A stretch of DNA of 64,000 nt from Virgibacillus phasianinus (GTDB lineage Bacteria; Bacillota; Bacilli; Bacillales; Amphibacillaceae), in the NCBI RefSeq assembly GCF_002216775.1, contig NZ_CP022315.1, positions 3,906,001 through 3,970,000 on the forward strand, read 5' to 3'. The notes beneath the pieces were generated by a model. That model ran no database searches. It had not been told where the DNA came from and saw only the letters and a list, made by a program, of their open reading frames with translations. Position numbers and translations under genes: made by a program. This document shows positions 25,463 through 34,261 of the stretch, piece after piece. Position 1 is the stretch's first letter. Each line of letters starts with the position of its first letter.

Positions 25463-26113
25463 TCAGACCGATTGAACTGCATCCTTAATCAGAGTAGTAC
25501 CGGTCACGACCTGAGATTCCTTGCCAGCCGTTTTTTCATTTTCAAGGCTGGCCACAATGACACTTGCTACATCCTCTCGTGGAACCTCATTCCTGCCAAC
25601 TTCTGCTGCCGCCGTTATCTGTCCGGTTCCTTTATCATTTGTCAACAAACCGGGATGGATAATCGTATATTCCAAATCCGCCCGCTTTAACCATTCGTCC
25701 GCATAGTGTTTTGCCACAACATACGGTGCAAAGGACGAAGAAGCCTCCTGAATTGCTTTACGGGTGGTGTCAAATGAACTAACCATAACAAATCGCTTCA
25801 CACCAGCAAGCTTGGCTGCCTCAATTGTTTTTACAGCACCATCCAAATCGACCATCACCGTTTTGTCTGCCCCTGTGTGTCCCCCAGAACCTGCTGTGAA
25901 CACAACCGCATCGACTCCCTCGGCAGCTTTGGCAATCGATTCGATATCCCCTTCCAAATCCACTACAGCAGTTTCTGCACCTAAATTTTCAAAGAAAGAT
26001 GCTTGTTCCTGCTTACGGATCATTGCTTTCGCCTCCAGGCTGTCACTATCCTGGATAAATGAAACAAGATGTTTTCCAATTTGACCATTTGCACCAACTA
26101 CAAGTATTTTCAA
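25463..26113 (-). CDS. Atypical SDR/NAD(P)-binding protein (YhfK-like)
   Basis: The 217-residue protein has a Rossmann fold: LKILVVGANGQIGKHLV gives the GxxGxxG nucleotide loop, with VDAVVFTAGSGGHTGADKT and FVMVSSFDT following. It matches the extended/atypical SDR group of B. subtilis YhfK, which binds NAD(P) and has no defined substrate. I chose TTG at 26113, five bases after GGGTGG; GTG 26122 overlaps that site. Confidence 0.8.
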   Translation of the reverse strand: MKILVVGANGQIGKHLVSFIQDSDSLEAKAMIRKQEQASFFENLGAETAVVDLEGDIESIAKAAEGVDAVVFTAGSGGHTGADKTVMVDLDGAVKTIEAAKLAGVKRFVMVSSFDTTRKAIQEASSSFAPYVVAKHYADEWLKRADLEYTIIHPGLLTNDKGTGQITAAAEVGRNEVPREDVASVIVASLENEKTAGKESQVVTGTTLIKDAVQSV

Positions 26114-26221
26114 ATCGTCCACCCTTTCTTTAAAATTCTATTCTACCTATTCTTATCATAATAGAATGAAAAAGCCATTGTCCAAGTTTCTGTCTGAGAG
26201 ATGGCACTGCATTATACTTTA

Positions 26222-27367
26222 CTAAGACAGAACAGATTCCTTTAATGCATGTTCAAAGGCAGCGATAATATCAGCTGCGTCCTCTATCCCTACCGAAATC
26301 CGTATTAGCCCTTCTGTGATGCCAAGCTCCTTCCTAGAAGCTTCAGGAACAGCACGGTGCGAAGTGGATAATGGATAGGAAACGGATGTCTCCACGCCTG
26401 CTAACGTAGGAACTATTTTTATCCAGTCCAACGATTTGAAAAAGTCGGCTACATTACATTTTCCGGTGATATCAATTGTGACAATCGCGCCATTTCCTTT
26501 TGCTGACACATTCTCCGGATAATAAACTTTTTGCACGGCTTCGTTCTCTTTTAAAGCATTGGCTAAAGCCTGAGCATTATTGGCATGACGGTCCATTCTT
26601 ACACTTAAGGTCTTTAACCCCCGGCAAGCAAGCCATGCTTCAAAAGGGCTCAAGTTACTGCCTAAATTAACTACCTTTGATTTTGCTTTGGCAATCAGTT
26701 CCTCCCCGCCGACTAGCACGCCTGCAGTAACATCACTATGTCCGCCAATATATTTCGTCGCGCTATGCACGACTAAGTCAGCGCCCTTTTCAAATGGCCT
26801 GCAGAAATAAGGGGTTGCGAATGTATTGTCAATCATCGTGTAAAGATTATGGTCTTTCGCAATTTCAACGAGTGCAGACAAATCTTCCACACGCAGTAAT
26901 GGGTTCGTTACAGATTCCGAATAAATCAGTGTAGTGGTAGATTTAATAACGTCAAGGATTTCTTTTTGGCTAGTAAAATCAACAAATATAACGTCAATCC
27001 CAAAATCCGGCAATTCATTTGCTAACAGTTCATATGTACCCCCATAGATATCCTTAGATGCAACAATATGGTCACCATGTTTAGCGACACTCAATATTCC
27101 CGCCAAAATCGCCGACAATCCTGAGGAAGTCGCCACACCATGCGGGGCACCTTCCAATTGCGCAACTGCTTCACCCAATTCATCTGGATTTGGATTACCA
27201 ACCCGGGTGTACAAATAATCATTTTTGCCGTTAAAAAAATCCTCCATATCATCAAGGTCCGTAAACTTGAATGCAGATGTCTGATAGATTGGAGTTACCT
27301 TGCTTGTAAAAGATTTCTTTTCTTTATTGGAAAGATGTACTGCTCTTGTATCAAAATTTTGTACCAT
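26222..27367 (-). CDS. PLP-dependent trans-sulfuration enzyme (cystathionine gamma-synthase/lyase or methionine gamma-lyase type)
   Basis: The 381-residue protein belongs to the Cys/Met metabolism PLP family. The cofactor lysine is in HSATKYIGGHSDVTAG; YTRVGNPNPDELGEAVAQLE and SSGLSAILAG are other family motifs, and DNTFATPYFCRPFEKGADLV precedes the lysine. It could be a cystathionine synthase or lyase, or a methionine gamma-lyase; sequence alone does not separate these. ATG 27367 follows GGGGGAGAG; the longer ORF to 27397 is not needed. Confidence 0.85.
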   Translation of the reverse strand: MVQNFDTRAVHLSNKEKKSFTSKVTPIYQTSAFKFTDLDDMEDFFNGKNDYLYTRVGNPNPDELGEAVAQLEGAPHGVATSSGLSAILAGILSVAKHGDHIVASKDIYGGTYELLANELPDFGIDVIFVDFTSQKEILDVIKSTTTLIYSESVTNPLLRVEDLSALVEIAKDHNLYTMIDNTFATPYFCRPFEKGADLVVHSATKYIGGHSDVTAGVLVGGEELIAKAKSKVVNLGSNLSPFEAWLACRGLKTLSVRMDRHANNAQALANALKENEAVQKVYYPENVSAKGNGAIVTIDITGKCNVADFFKSLDWIKIVPTLAGVETSVSYPLSTSHRAVPEASRKELGITEGLIRISVGIEDAADIIAAFEHALKESVLS

Positions 27368-27674
27368 ATTATCTCTCCCCCATCCCATATTTTTCATAAT
27401 AATAATACTATCTACCTTAACGCACCAAAAGGAAATATGCCACTATACGACAACTGACACTTAATTCACAGTGTCTTCTATTTTAAAAATCTGTAAAAAG
27501 TGAAGAAATTCAGTAAAAAATACAGAAAATATTTTCGAAAATTTTAAATAGACACTATATAATATCGCTAGCAATACGAACGTATGTATCATTTTACCTA
27601 AACCTAATTACCCACATCAGATCCTGAGCCTTAAAACTTTTGAAACCGCTATCACAGTTTAGGAGGTGTCATAG
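27368..27674. other. Intergenic region with probable promoters
   Basis: Divergent spacer between the trans-sulfuration gene and the mannosidase gene. It is AT-rich with a TATAAT at about 27559-27564 on the plus strand but no good -35 match. No gene except the leader ORF that follows. Confidence 0.3.
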
Positions 27675-27713
27675 ATGAGCATCTATTTACTGCTGGCTGA
27701 ACATGCGCCATAA
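27675..27713 (+). CDS. Putative leader peptide upstream of GH92
   Basis: AGGAGG is followed by ATG at 27675 and a 12-codon frame MSIYLLLAEHAP ending TAA. Further on, a second GGAGAGGAGG precedes another ATG (27740) whose frame overlaps the start of the mannosidase gene in a different phase. Two well-placed ribosome binding sites before the real gene suggest a translated leader, but the peptides may be incidental. Confidence 0.35.
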   Translation: MSIYLLLAEHAP

Positions 27714-27782
27714 AAGAAACCGGAGAGGAGGATAACCAAATGCTGTATGTTCAGGAAAACGATCAAAGGAGGATAAAGGCAG

Positions 27783-30700
27783 ATGAAAAGACTTGTAAGG
27801 AAAAACTTTTTAGCCCTATTTTGTTTTATCTTACTTTTTGGGCTTATTCCCATACCAGCTGTCCAAACTGCATCAGCCGCTTCAGATTCAGATGATTATT
27901 TTACATCGTTTGAACCGGATGACCCTGAACTAGACTGGGAAAACACTGTGGAAACGGACGCGGATGGAAATAAAATGGCTTCCGGAATTGACGGGAATAT
28001 TCCATTTGACGGTATCCAAGGGGACATTACGGAGTCGGTGGTTAACATTGAGGTATCCGGTGAAAACCCACCAAGTGAGGTGAAGGAGAAATTAATTGAC
28101 CGGGACGAAACTACTAAATGGTTAACGTTTGACGATACTGCTACGATTCAGGTTGAACTAAGGCAGCCGGAAGCTGTTGTGAAATACGCATTAACATCAG
28201 GGAATGACTTTCCTGGCCGGGACCCAAGCGATTGGGAATTAGCTGGATCCAATGACGGAGAAAATTGGACAACCCTGGATTCGAGGGCTAGTCAAAAATT
28301 CAGTGAGCGTTATCAGCGGGAGATATATGAATTTGAAAATACGGAGAAGTATCTTTATTATCGGCTGAACATTACCAAAAACAACGGTGATTCTATCATT
28401 CAACTAGCAGAACTCGCCATTTCAAATGGTATTGATGTGCCTGAAGCCCCCCCTTCTGATATGAAATCAATGATTGCAAACGGCCCATCAAGTACCTATA
28501 ACGCGAAGGCAAATGTTGGCTGGACAGGTGAAAATACAATTACGTATCAAGGGTCGCACCTGCCTGACGGACGGGCATATTCCTATAATAAGATACTTGA
28601 TGTTGATATTGAAGTAACGGCGGATACAGCGTTGTCCTATTATATTTTCCCGTCTTTTACCGATAAGGATCATACCAATTATGCAAGCACATATGCATCG
28701 GTTGATTTGGCATTTTCCGATGGGACGTATCTGCATGATTTGGAAGCACACGATCAGCATGGTATAAAATTAGACCCGCAAAGCCAAGGAGATTCAAAAA
28801 CACTGTATGCCAATCAATGGAATTTCAAAAAAGCAGACATTGGTTCTGTTGCTGAGGGAAAAACAATCGAGCGAATTTTGGTTGCGTATGATAACCCTAA
28901 AGGCCCTGCAACATTCAAAGGACAGATAGACGATATTCAAATTGACGGTAATCCCGTCACAAAGACGTACGATAACTATTCCGATTACGTCAACACACGT
29001 AGGGGCACACAATCCAATGGGACGTTTTCCAGAGGTAATAATTTTCCGGCTGTTGCTGTACCACATGGCTTTAATTTTTGGACGCCGGTAACCAATGCAG
29101 GTTCAAACTGGATTTACTCCTATAATGAGAGTAATAATGACGATAATTTGCCAATGCTTCAGGCATTCGCATTAAGTCACGAACCAAGCCCATGGATGGG
29201 AGACAGACAAACATTCCAAGTCATGCCGTCAAATGCAGAAGGAAAGCCCGATGCAAATCGCGAAAACCGTGCATTGGCGTTTAAGCATGAAAATGAGGTA
29301 GCAAAAGCCCACTATTATGGGGTCACTTTTGAAAATGGAATCCAAACAGAAATGACATCTACCGATCATGCAGCAACGATGAGATTTACATTCAAAGATG
29401 ACAGCTCCAATTTAATCTTTGATAATGTCAGCAACAATGGCGGTATTACACTTAATCCTGAAAATGGAACGATATCCGGATATACCGACCAAAAAAGCGG
29501 TTTATCAACCGGCGCAACACGTATGTTTATCTATGCAACATTTGATAAACCAGTCGTAGGCAGCGGTAAACTAACCGGTGAAGGCAGGGATAATGTAACC
29601 GCCTATTATAAATTCGATACGACAGATGATAAAGAGATAACAATGAAAATAGCCACCTCGCTGATTAGTGTTGCGCAAGCAAAAAAAAATTTAGAGCAGG
29701 AAATTGGCGCCGATGGTACGTTTGATACAACCAAGAAAAAGGCAGAGAAAAAATGGAACGATTTACTCGGAATCATCGAGGTTGAAGGGGCATCAGAAGA
29801 TCAGCTTACAACACTGTATTCCAACATGTATCGATTATTCCTGTATCCTAATTCAGGGTTTGAAAATACAGGAACGGTTGACAATCCCGAATACAAACAT
29901 GTCAGCCAATTAGCCCTTAACCCGTGTTCAACTAGTACACCAACAAAAACCTGTGCACCGATAGAGGATGGAAAATTTTATGTCAACAATGGCTTTTGGG
30001 ATACCTATCGTACAACATGGCCAGCATATTCACTCCTAACCCCTGAAAAAACCGGAGAAATGATCGATGGCTTCGTGCAGCAATATAAGGACGGCGGCTG
30101 GATTTCCAGATGGTCATCACCGGGATATGCCAATTTAATGGTGGGAACAAGTGCAAATATTGCTTTTGCTGACGCCTATCTGAAAGGTGTTACAAATTTT
30201 GACGTAGAAAGTTTTTATCAATCAGCTGTAAAAGATGCATCCGTTGCACCGCCAAATGATAATGTTGGCAGAAAAGGGATGGAAACCTCCATTTTTGATG
30301 GCTATACAAATACATCAACAGGTGAAGGTATGTCATGGGCACTTGATGGCTATATCAATGATTTTGGCATAGCCCAATTAGCAAAAGCACTTGATCAGGA
30401 GGAAGATTATCAATACTTTTTAAGCCGGACCCAAAATTATGATAGAATGTTCAACCCCAACATTGGATTTTTTAATGGGAAGAAACCGTCTGGCGAATGG
30501 CGTTCGTCACCAGATTCATTTAATCCTGCTGAATGGGGGCATGATTATACCGAAACGAATGCCTGGAATATGGCCTTCCATGCACCCCAGGATGGACAAG
30601 GACTAGCCAACCTCTACGGCGGAAAGAAAGGCTTGGAGGACAAGTTGGATGAATTCTTCAGTACTCCGGAAAAGGCTGCCTATCCGGGAAGCTACGGCGG

Positions 30701-31928
30701 ACTCATCCACGAAATGCGCGAGGCAAGGGATGTCAGAATGGGCATGTATGGGCACAGTAACCAGCCAGCCCATCACATTATTTATATGTATAATTATGCT
30801 GGCACACCTTGGAAGACCCAGGAAAAAGTACGTGAGGTTTTGGATAGATTATATATTGGAAGCGAGATTGGTCAAGGATACGCAGGTGATGAAGATAATG
30901 GCGAAATGTCCGCCTGGTATATTTTCAGTGCGCTTGGATTTTATCCGCTCAAAATGGGAAGCTCGGAATATGCAATAGGAGCGCCACTGTTTAAGAAAGC
31001 AACCATCCATTTGGAAAATGGCAAAGATATTGTGATCAATGCGCCCAATAACAGTAAGGAAAATAAATATGTTCAAAGTTTAAAAGTGAATGGTAAAAGC
31101 TATACGAAAAATTATATCAAACATGAAGACCTGGCAGACGGAGCAACATTAGACTTTGAAATGGGACCGGAACCGTCTGAGTGGGGCAGCGATCTAACGG
31201 ATTTGCCAGAATCGATTACACCAGCAGCAACCGATGGATTATCTGCCTCCGCCTCCCTGCATGATTTTACCGATCAAGCAGAAGGTACTGCTACAGGAAG
31301 TGATAAGGAGAATGTTAAGCAACTATTTGATAATACATCAGAAACTCAGGTGAATTTTGATCATAAAAAACCTTGGATTCACTATCACTTTAATAAGAAA
31401 AGAAAGGTAAAGATGTATACGTTAACTTCCAGTGACAATTCGGATCCAACTGCCCAGGTGAGCTGGGTGTTAAAAGGTTCCAACGACGGTGAAAATTGGA
31501 GCGTCTTGGATGAGCGGGATAATGAATCGTTCAAATGGCAGCAATATACACGAGCATTTGAGATTGAAAATCCCGAATCCTATTCATTCTACCGGTTAGA
31601 GGTAACCGGCAGTCAATCCGTATCCTTATCGGAATTAGAATTTCTTGGTTTGGAAGAACCGCCAGCGGGAATGTCTGCCGGTATAAAGCGTGTAGTTCAA
31701 CGTTTAAATAATGAAGGCGATCTGAAATCAGCAGCCGTTCATGCCTTGGAATTGCACCTGACCGCAGTAGAACAGTTTGAAAAACGAGGGAAAGCACAGA
31801 AAGTAGTGAAACACATGAAAGGCTTCAAGCAACTATTAAAGCATCAACATAAATCAGGTTTACTGTCTGATGATGCCTATCACATGCTTAAAGATAATGC
31901 GGATTATATGATCAAACTTTGGCAGTAA
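27783..31928 (+). CDS. Secreted GH92 alpha-1,2-mannosidase with discoidin and FIMAH domains
   Basis: The 1381-residue protein starts with a signal peptide (MKRLVRKNFLALFCFILLFG, cleavage near ASA at about 33). Next is a discoidin/F5-8-C-like region (about 75-215), then the GH92 catalytic region (about 395-1110) with the family motifs NNGFWDTYRTTWPAY, GHDYTETNAWN near 919 and GYAGDEDNGEMSAWY near 1033. A second discoidin-like domain lies at about 1150-1290. The last 85 residues form a FIMAH domain (LELHLTAVEQFEKRG, VVKHMKGFKQLL). GH92 enzymes are calcium-dependent exo-mannosidases that trim yeast mannan or N-glycans. The start follows GGAGG at ten bases. Confidence 0.93.
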   Translation: MKRLVRKNFLALFCFILLFGLIPIPAVQTASAASDSDDYFTSFEPDDPELDWENTVETDADGNKMASGIDGNIPFDGIQGDITESVVNIEVSGENPPSEVKEKLIDRDETTKWLTFDDTATIQVELRQPEAVVKYALTSGNDFPGRDPSDWELAGSNDGENWTTLDSRASQKFSERYQREIYEFENTEKYLYYRLNITKNNGDSIIQLAELAISNGIDVPEAPPSDMKSMIANGPSSTYNAKANVGWTGENTITYQGSHLPDGRAYSYNKILDVDIEVTADTALSYYIFPSFTDKDHTNYASTYASVDLAFSDGTYLHDLEAHDQHGIKLDPQSQGDSKTLYANQWNFKKADIGSVAEGKTIERILVAYDNPKGPATFKGQIDDIQIDGNPVTKTYDNYSDYVNTRRGTQSNGTFSRGNNFPAVAVPHGFNFWTPVTNAGSNWIYSYNESNNDDNLPMLQAFALSHEPSPWMGDRQTFQVMPSNAEGKPDANRENRALAFKHENEVAKAHYYGVTFENGIQTEMTSTDHAATMRFTFKDDSSNLIFDNVSNNGGITLNPENGTISGYTDQKSGLSTGATRMFIYATFDKPVVGSGKLTGEGRDNVTAYYKFDTTDDKEITMKIATSLISVAQAKKNLEQEIGADGTFDTTKKKAEKKWNDLLGIIEVEGASEDQLTTLYSNMYRLFLYPNSGFENTGTVDNPEYKHVSQLALNPCSTSTPTKTCAPIEDGKFYVNNGFWDTYRTTWPAYSLLTPEKTGEMIDGFVQQYKDGGWISRWSSPGYANLMVGTSANIAFADAYLKGVTNFDVESFYQSAVKDASVAPPNDNVGRKGMETSIFDGYTNTSTGEGMSWALDGYINDFGIAQLAKALDQEEDYQYFLSRTQNYDRMFNPNIGFFNGKKPSGEWRSSPDSFNPAEWGHDYTETNAWNMAFHAPQDGQGLANLYGGKKGLEDKLDEFFSTPEKAAYPGSYGGLIHEMREARDVRMGMYGHSNQPAHHIIYMYNYAGTPWKTQEKVREVLDRLYIGSEIGQGYAGDEDNGEMSAWYIFSALGFYPLKMGSSEYAIGAPLFKKATIHLENGKDIVINAPNNSKENKYVQSLKVNGKSYTKNYIKHEDLADGATLDFEMGPEPSEWGSDLTDLPESITPAATDGLSASASLHDFTDQAEGTATGSDKENVKQLFDNTSETQVNFDHKKPWIHYHFNKKRKVKMYTLTSSDNSDPTAQVSWVLKGSNDGENWSVLDERDNESFKWQQYTRAFEIENPESYSFYRLEVTGSQSVSLSELEFLGLEEPPAGMSAGIKRVVQRLNNEGDLKSAAVHALELHLTAVEQFEKRGKAQKVVKHMKGFKQLLKHQHKSGLLSDDAYHMLKDNADYMIKLWQ

Positions 31929-32015
31929 CGGATAAAATTATAGAATGATAGACTGTGATTGTCTGCTCACATTTTTCTCCTTGAAAGGTTGAAAAATGTG
32001 CAATCGAAGGGAGTA

Positions 32016-32050
32016 AACAGGAGAGCGCAAATGGTGCTCTCCTGTTTTTT
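32016..32050. terminator. Terminator between convergent FIMAH genes
   Basis: ACAGGAGAGC pairs with GCTCTCCTGT and is followed by TTTTTT on the plus strand. An additional CACATTTTTC/GAAAAATGTG hairpin lies just before at about 31968-32000. Confidence 0.85.
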
Positions 32051-32127
32051 AAGTGTTTGTTAAGGAATATAGTTAATAAAGGCGTTAACGTCATGCAAAT
32101 TAATTCAAGATCCGCCATTTCCAAGAT

Positions 32128-33900
32128 TTACTCCCATTTCTTTATTAATTGATCAGCATCCACCTTCAGAGCGTTATAAGCCTTCAGGGATATCAAATCC
32201 GTTTTTTTCTGGTGGTTAAGCAGAAGTCTAAATCCTTTCATGTGCTTGACTACCTTTTCAGCAAATCCTTGTTCTTCGAATCGGTTAACTGCGGACAGAT
32301 GAACCTTTAAGGCACGAGCAGCACCATGATTGGTAAATTCTCCTTCTGCTTCAAACCGGTCGACTAGCGCTTTCATTTCAGATGCACTGTTTAATTGATG
32401 TGGGTTAGATTTTACCCACGCAGCTATATCGCGAATAACATATTCAGGGATATTAGCTGGGATAAGATATTCTTCCGGGGTGCTCATTCCTTCTTCACCT
32501 TCCGTGAAAAAATGGTTGAGCTTCGGATAGAGCTGATATTCTACATTGTTACGATGGGAAAGTTCTCTTCTCCAAATGGGAATTTCACTGTCCGCTTGTA
32601 CCTGATAATCCTCCTCACCCTGAATAATCAGCAGCGGTTTGGTTTGTTCGCTTGCCATCTCAGCAGCTTTAATATCATTTATTGAATCCCAAAACATGGA
32701 CTGACCTAGTTGAAAACCTGCTGGAGGATTTTCCCCGGAGAAATCGGGATCATTTAACAGTTCATACTGCCCTTTCAAAAACTCATATAGTTCAAGCGGC
32801 ATCCGATCGATTGAAAATAAATAATCCAGTTGATCGAGAACTACGTCTTGGATTGTTCTTGCAGGACCGGCCATGACGATCGCACCTTCGATATTGTCCC
32901 TTTTGTCTTTATTGATAATTTGCGGAACCATCATCCCCCCTTGGCTGTGTCCAAGGATAAAAATTTGATCATTGTCTATTCTTTTCTGCTGTTCAAGCAA
33001 ATTAGACGCAAGTACAGCATCATCGGTTGTTTCTTTATCCACGGTGTGATTGGGGTCTGCCGTTGTTTTCAATGTATGTTCGAAAGTTCGTTTATTATAC
33101 CTTAAAACGGCAATCCCCTTTGAGGCAAGACCGTGTGCCAAATCACGGAATGGCTTTAATGCATACGCCCTTTCATCACGATCAGATGCACCTGATCCCT
33201 GAACGAGAACTACTGCTGGAAAAGGACCCTCTCCTTTTGGAATAGATAATGTCCCAGGCAGGGCAAATGTTCCTTTTCCAACCACTACTTCTTTTTCAGT
33301 GAAGGTATCCGGGTTGCTATATAAAGGATCCCCTGCAACTTCACCCTTCTGTACAGTCGCAAGTATATCATCTACGTTTCCCGACGGATCAAGCCTGATG
33401 ATCATTGGAACCGTGGCTTGTTCGAACTTTAGTCCAAGTTCAACGTTTGTATGTACTTGATTGGATCCCTTTACCTTTGCTGAACTAAATCCAATGAATG
33501 AACCCGAATTTATTTGTTGGATGTATGTACTCCGGTACATTTCCAACCACTGTTCCGTAATCCTTTTCTTAAAATCACTAGAGGTTAACTTCAAGGCGTG
33601 GTGATAGTTGCCCGCGTGCATATCCTGGATTAATTGAATCGCATTCTGGATGAAACGATTTTTAAATCTATCCGTATCAATGACCTGACCGTTCCCTGAC
33701 GGGTTTATACTGTTCTTACGTATATTGTTTAGTAGATTGAATCCAAGCGAATTAGCACCTTCCTGCTTGGTCAAAAGTTGATTCGCTGCATGGTTTGGTG
33801 GATAAACCGCTTCACTTCCTAATGCAATCGTTGGCATACTTAGGGTAAGTAGTATAACCCCTACGATCAGAAACCCTTTTCCTATTATGCTTTTCAACAA
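32128..33900 (-). CDS. Exported alpha/beta hydrolase with FIMAH domain
   Basis: The 590-residue protein has a signal peptide (MLKSIIGKGFLIVGVILLTL, cleavage near LGSEA), an N-terminal DUF3887-like domain (about 70-190: FIQNAIQLIQDMHAGNYHHA), an alpha/beta hydrolase domain (about 200-475) with GHSQGG as the nucleophile elbow and VLVQGSGASDRDE as the oxyanion region, and a C-terminal FIMAH domain (about 508-590: LKVHLSAVNRFEEQG, VVKHMKGFRLLLNH). It probably cleaves an ester or peptide outside the cell. It is convergent with the GH92 gene, whose FIMAH end is clearly homologous. Confidence 0.88.
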   Translation of the reverse strand: MLKSIIGKGFLIVGVILLTLSMPTIALGSEAVYPPNHAANQLLTKQEGANSLGFNLLNNIRKNSINPSGNGQVIDTDRFKNRFIQNAIQLIQDMHAGNYHHALKLTSSDFKKRITEQWLEMYRSTYIQQINSGSFIGFSSAKVKGSNQVHTNVELGLKFEQATVPMIIRLDPSGNVDDILATVQKGEVAGDPLYSNPDTFTEKEVVVGKGTFALPGTLSIPKGEGPFPAVVLVQGSGASDRDERAYALKPFRDLAHGLASKGIAVLRYNKRTFEHTLKTTADPNHTVDKETTDDAVLASNLLEQQKRIDNDQIFILGHSQGGMMVPQIINKDKRDNIEGAIVMAGPARTIQDVVLDQLDYLFSIDRMPLELYEFLKGQYELLNDPDFSGENPPAGFQLGQSMFWDSINDIKAAEMASEQTKPLLIIQGEEDYQVQADSEIPIWRRELSHRNNVEYQLYPKLNHFFTEGEEGMSTPEEYLIPANIPEYVIRDIAAWVKSNPHQLNSASEMKALVDRFEAEGEFTNHGAARALKVHLSAVNRFEEQGFAEKVVKHMKGFRLLLNHQKKTDLISLKAYNALKVDADQLIKKWE

Positions 33901-34138
33901 AATTCCCCCTTATTGATCTATTAATTAATGGCTCTATCTAAATCTACGTTTAGGTATACAGAAGGTTTCAACTATTTTGATTAAAAATAAATGTTCAATT
34001 AAATCGTTTTCATTTGATGGAAGAGTTCTGGGGAAAGATATATTTCCACTTCTAATACCATCTTTGTATATATCCCGACTACATACAATATGAGTGAATA
34101 GCTTTCTCAAAGAATGTAAATAACATTAATTTCCTGCA
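33901..34138. other. Gap without a gene
   Basis: No gene seen. This is the upstream region of the hydrolase gene, with AT-rich sequence and no clear promoter that I can name. Confidence 0.3.
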
Positions 34139-34228
34139 TTACTCATTCAGTTCTCTTGTCACCAACACAATATTCTCAATAGGCCCGATCGTATTCTGCA
34201 ATACAGGGCGCTGATCTTTGCTCCAGAA
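34139..34228 (-). pseudogene. C-terminal gene fragment
   Basis: Just after the permease stop, an unstarted frame reads VLFWSKDQRPVLQNTIGPIE then NIVLVTRELNE and stops. It is natural-looking protein sequence without a start codon, so I take it as the surviving end of a lost gene. Identity unknown. Confidence 0.35.
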
Positions 34229-34261
34229 CAGCACCCCTTTTGTAGAACTAGTTTATATGAA

